DNA from: Nemertoderma westbladi
Lineage: Eukaryota > Xenacoelomorpha > Nemertodermatida > Nemertodermatidae
Direction: 5' to 3'
NCBI GenBank assembly: GCA_032718475.1
Contig: JAUCBJ010006978.1
Location: 1 to 46,207 of the forward strand
Length of the DNA stretch: 46,207 nucleotides
The notes beneath the pieces are model-generated. The model saw nothing but the letters and a program-made list of their open reading frames with translations, did not search any database and was not told the DNA's origin. Below are positions 43,414 through 46,207 of the stretch, piece after piece (the first letter of the stretch is position 1; the number at the start of each line of letters is the position of its first letter). A program made the translations under genes and the position numbers.

Positions 43414-46044
43414 ATCCACTTGGGCGGTCTAACCGTGGCAGTAAAACCCCACCTCAACCCGAAAGAGTTAGCGAAAGAAGATTCGTACATTATAGTCTCA
43501 ACAGATACTGGTTTATATGTCTGCTGCTATTTCCCGCCATCCACCTCACTAATCGACTTCATTGTGGGGATATCAGAGATGCTCAGCCACATTCCAAGTG
43601 ATTTCTCCGGCGACATCACAATTGGTGGCGACTTCAACGCTAGACTCGACACGGACAACAACGAAAAAGCTGCGGCGCTGCTGGAGTTGATGGAAGACGC
43701 AGAGCTCTTCCTACAAACTGACCCATCATCACCCACTTATATATGCCACAACGGAAGCAGCACAGTAGACGCAATATTTGCAACCAAACATGCCACATCG
43801 GTCTCTTATTCCGCCAATCCACTCCGGAAACACATCCCAATATCTGCAATATGGAAGACCGATTATCCAGCTTCCAAAGAACTGCATGAAGAAGTACGGA
43901 CTCACAAGAAACGGATGATTGACATCGCCAAACTCCAGAACGACAACCGTATCCAAGAAGCCAACAGTCTGCTCCAGATTGGAGCCATCGACGATGCCTA
44001 CGAGAAGCTGACAAGCGCCATGCGAGCAGCTGCGCCTGACTGCCAGTTACACAGCCATACGGCTAAGCCATGGTTTGACTCGGAGTGTTTTACCAAACGC
44101 CGAGAGGTATTATCTTTAAACGCCAGAGCCAAGACTGACCCCACAGTCCGAGAACATCTTGGCGAAGTCAAACGGGACTATAAAGGTCTATTGTCAAACA
44201 AACGCGACACATTCGCAAAGAAGATGGAGGATAAACTAATAGCGGAGGCCGAACAGCAACCGTATCGATGGTCCAAAACGAGGAAGAACAGGAGCAGTTG
44301 CCCGGTTCCACTAGAAACCTGGGAGTCCCATTTTGCTAACATTCTCTCAGCCAACCCCAATCACGAGTTAGATCTCGACGACAACTCGGACAGTGACCTC
44401 GCAGACGATGCTGAACCACACGGCCTCGAATATATCACAACAGAAACCGAACCCCCATTCACTCCAGACGAGGTTGAATCCGCCATACGTGGAAAGAAAT
44501 CTGGAAAATCAGGAGGTCCAGACAAGGTACCCTATGAACTTTTCCAAGCTGCAATCCCCGTAGTTCTACTTCTCTGGACCACACTACTAAACATCTGTCT
44601 CGCTTCTGGCAATTTAGTTACTTGCTGGAAGAACAGCATCATGATGGTCCTCTACAAGGGCAATGGGTCCCGGTCAAATCCAGATTCCTATAGAGGAATC
44701 GCACTGCTCTGCAACGCCTTCAAAATCCTAACGAGTCTGGTAGAGAAACGCGTCCGCAGTCGTGTTTCCCATCGTATCCCACCTGAACAGTTCGGATTTA
44801 TGCCGGGAAAGTCCACAACAATGCCATTATCACAATTAATAAAACAAATTCACGAGAATCTATCCTCTCCTAAGAAGCCATTATACGCTGTTTATATTGA
44901 CTTCCGCAAAGCATTCGATTCAGTACCCAGATCCAAGTTACTATTTAAACTCCGGTTTCATTTCAACATTAGGGGCAACCTTTATACGTTATTAAAATGC
45001 ATCTTAAAGATCAACTACATACAAATCTTTGACGGCCTCAGAAAGTCGAAAATAGTCGAGCAAACACGGGGAGTTCTTCAGGGAGACAGTCTCAGCCCCC
45101 TGCTGTTTATTCTGTTCATATTTGACATTGTCAGCCACATTAAACGTGCAATTGCCCACATCGGTAAACTCATAATATTGCTCTTTGCCGACGATCTCTT
45201 GTTTTACGGAGACTCCCGGGAGGCAGCGCAGGCCGGGCTCGATGCGGTCGCAGTTTGGTCGGCAAAAAACGGTCTTGACGTGAACCTAACGAAAACCAAA
45301 ATCATGAAGTTCCGTCGTGGCGGTCGCCTCGCCAATGCCGACAAGTTCACATACAACGGAAACCCGGTCGAGATTGTCAACTCTTACAAATATCTCGGCA
45401 TCACCCTGCAGACGACTCTAAGTTTCTCGAAGCATGTAGCGGCAACTATGTGCAAAGCAGTCATGGCCATCCACTCAATTAACAAACCCGAACTGCTATC
45501 ACTTACTACATCTATCAAATTGTTCCAGATAAAGATTTTACCAATCGCCCTCTATGGTTGCAGGGAAATCTGGCCGTTCCTTACTGTAGCCAATATGATC
45601 GCAATCGACAAGATTAAATCTACTTACTTAAAGAAAGCGCTTTGCCTACACAAGTCAACCCACAACCGGCTAGTCATTGCACTCTGTAATGAACGGACTC
45701 TCGTCGCAGACATCGTCTCCAAACTCCGTCTTCCACTAACTGCAAACTATAATAGCTACAGGGACATCGTAGCTCTCAAAACCAGCGAAATCCCCACCGG
45801 TTTCTGGCAGTCGCTCGGGTTCACTGACCGCAGTTGGTGTGGCCCAAACCGTAGACAGCGGCACGTGACCACGCGCTTCAGCGTGCACGGTTTTCACCAC
45901 CGTATCTGCACGAACCGCTCCTTCCACGTCCCCATAGACTCCTGCACCTGTAGACTATGCGGACTCACGGGTACAACGTACCACCTGCTAGACTGCCCAC
46001 AGAATACCGCCTCCCTCTCCAAATGGGCGAACTCTGCCGAATAG
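43414..46044 (+). CDS. LINE ORF2-type protein: APE endonuclease (partial), reverse transcriptase, CCHC
   Basis: The frame is open for about 876 codons from a stop at 43411-43413 to TAG at 46042-46044. No Met starts it: the first codons read into the middle of an endonuclease domain, so the N-terminus with its catalytic Asn/Glu is lost. Counting from 43420, GGDFNAR is at about 69-75 and STVDAIF at about 114-120 (endonuclease). RT motifs are all present: GGPDKVP (about 365), YRGIALL (about 424), QFGFMPGKST (about 457), YIDFRKAFDSVP (about 492), GVLQGDSLSPLLF (about 551), FADD catalytic pair (about 589-592) and YLGITL (about 658). A C-terminal CRLCGLTGTTYHLLDC zinc-knuckle-like motif sits at about 843-858. 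RT therefore looks intact, suggesting recent insertion, while autonomous mobility is unlikely without a full endonuclease. Clade (Jockey/I/CR1 group) is not resolved. Confidence 0.88.
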   Translation: MHLGGLTVAVKPHLNPKELAKEDSYIIVSTDTGLYVCCYFPPSTSLIDFIVGISEMLSHIPSDFSGDITIGGDFNARLDTDNNEKAAALLELMEDAELFLQTDPSSPTYICHNGSSTVDAIFATKHATSVSYSANPLRKHIPISAIWKTDYPASKELHEEVRTHKKRMIDIAKLQNDNRIQEANSLLQIGAIDDAYEKLTSAMRAAAPDCQLHSHTAKPWFDSECFTKRREVLSLNARAKTDPTVREHLGEVKRDYKGLLSNKRDTFAKKMEDKLIAEAEQQPYRWSKTRKNRSSCPVPLETWESHFANILSANPNHELDLDDNSDSDLADDAEPHGLEYITTETEPPFTPDEVESAIRGKKSGKSGGPDKVPYELFQAAIPVVLLLWTTLLNICLASGNLVTCWKNSIMMVLYKGNGSRSNPDSYRGIALLCNAFKILTSLVEKRVRSRVSHRIPPEQFGFMPGKSTTMPLSQLIKQIHENLSSPKKPLYAVYIDFRKAFDSVPRSKLLFKLRFHFNIRGNLYTLLKCILKINYIQIFDGLRKSKIVEQTRGVLQGDSLSPLLFILFIFDIVSHIKRAIAHIGKLIILLFADDLLFYGDSREAAQAGLDAVAVWSAKNGLDVNLTKTKIMKFRRGGRLANADKFTYNGNPVEIVNSYKYLGITLQTTLSFSKHVAATMCKAVMAIHSINKPELLSLTTSIKLFQIKILPIALYGCREIWPFLTVANMIAIDKIKSTYLKKALCLHKSTHNRLVIALCNERTLVADIVSKLRLPLTANYNSYRDIVALKTSEIPTGFWQSLGFTDRSWCGPNRRQRHVTTRFSVHGFHHRICTNRSFHVPIDSCTCRLCGLTGTTYHLLDCPQNTASLSKWANSAE

Positions 46045-46059
46045 CCCCCCCCCCCCCCC
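46045..46059 (+). repeat. Poly-C run directly after LINE stop codon
   Basis: Fifteen cytosines begin at the base after TAG. Probably an unstable homopolymer of this copy, or an assembly-sensitive tract. Confidence 0.9.
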
Positions 46060-46207
46060 GACCAGTTTTTACAATGAATTAATATTCCAATTTTAAAATT
46101 CTACATTTTTCTTAACTATATGAACCATACATTATCTTATTATTTATTTATTTTATTTTACTTGGAATTTTGTACTGTACATACATTGTGCCACACCAGG
46201 CGTTATT

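Larger units (their letters stand above)
43414..46207 (+). mobile_element. 5'-truncated non-LTR retrotransposon (LINE), 3' end beyond window
   Basis: It consists of a long plus-strand ORF (endonuclease remainder, RT, zinc knuckle) followed by a 15-C run and an AT-rich 3' UTR that reaches the right edge. The lack of an endonuclease N-terminus with an otherwise intact frame is the usual outcome of incomplete target-primed reverse transcription. The 3' UTR contains TTGTGCCACACCAGGCGTT, and a similar TGTGCCGATACCATGGCTT lies near the end of the shorter copy at 20297-21036. Confidence 0.85.

Overview
The window is eukaryotic, almost certainly from an invertebrate animal. It contains spliced exons of an extracellular VWD-C8-TIL protein, LINE, Penelope-like and other retroelement relics, AT-rich non-coding DNA, and no prokaryotic gene organisation. 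The palindrome TAGGCCTA recurs in the non-satellite DNA. The retroelement families and this palindrome fit a marine invertebrate such as an echinoderm, hemichordate or mollusc, but I cannot name the species. More than half of the window is tandem repeat.

Layout. 1-1695 holds a long unrecognised ORF on the minus strand that runs off the left edge (possibly gag-like). It is followed by a repeat-rich 5' flank: a dimeric ACCGGT-palindrome array, a 288-bp tandem duplication and a degenerate array with GGATCC cores. 6283-17449 is an 11.2-kb array of 164 units of a 68-bp monomer whose length never changes. 17443-17635 is a frameshifted reverse-transcriptase relic that abuts that array. 18080-39830 carries four minus-strand exons whose order and phases fit a single gene: VWD end (39657-39830), VWD-to-C8 linker (39081-39197), C8 (32582-32789) and TIL (18080-18279). 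Its introns are about 0.46, 6.3 and 14.3 kb. The 14.3-kb intron is filled by a roughly 13-kb satellite (basic period about 95 bp, with kilobase-scale duplications) and two LINE fragments. The 6.3-kb intron holds a Penelope-like element with inverted terminal repeats and a GIY-YIG endonuclease ORF, a piggyBac-like end and several small arrays. Upstream of the gene's visible exons come a 40-bp minisatellite (40304-42053), the decayed C-terminal part of a LINE ORF (42050-42956), and a 5'-truncated LINE with an intact reverse transcriptase (43414 to the right edge).

The main biological point is how the arrays relate to their neighbours. The 13-kb intronic satellite monomer closely resembles the 3' end of the C8 exon plus its 5' splice site, so the intron appears to contain scores of decoy splice donors. 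The 40-bp minisatellite continues in frame out of the last codons of the neighbouring LINE relic. The 68-bp array starts inside the conserved reading frame of another RT relic. Together these suggest repeated local birth of satellites at the edges of coding sequence. This is inference from alignment by eye and needs computation to confirm.
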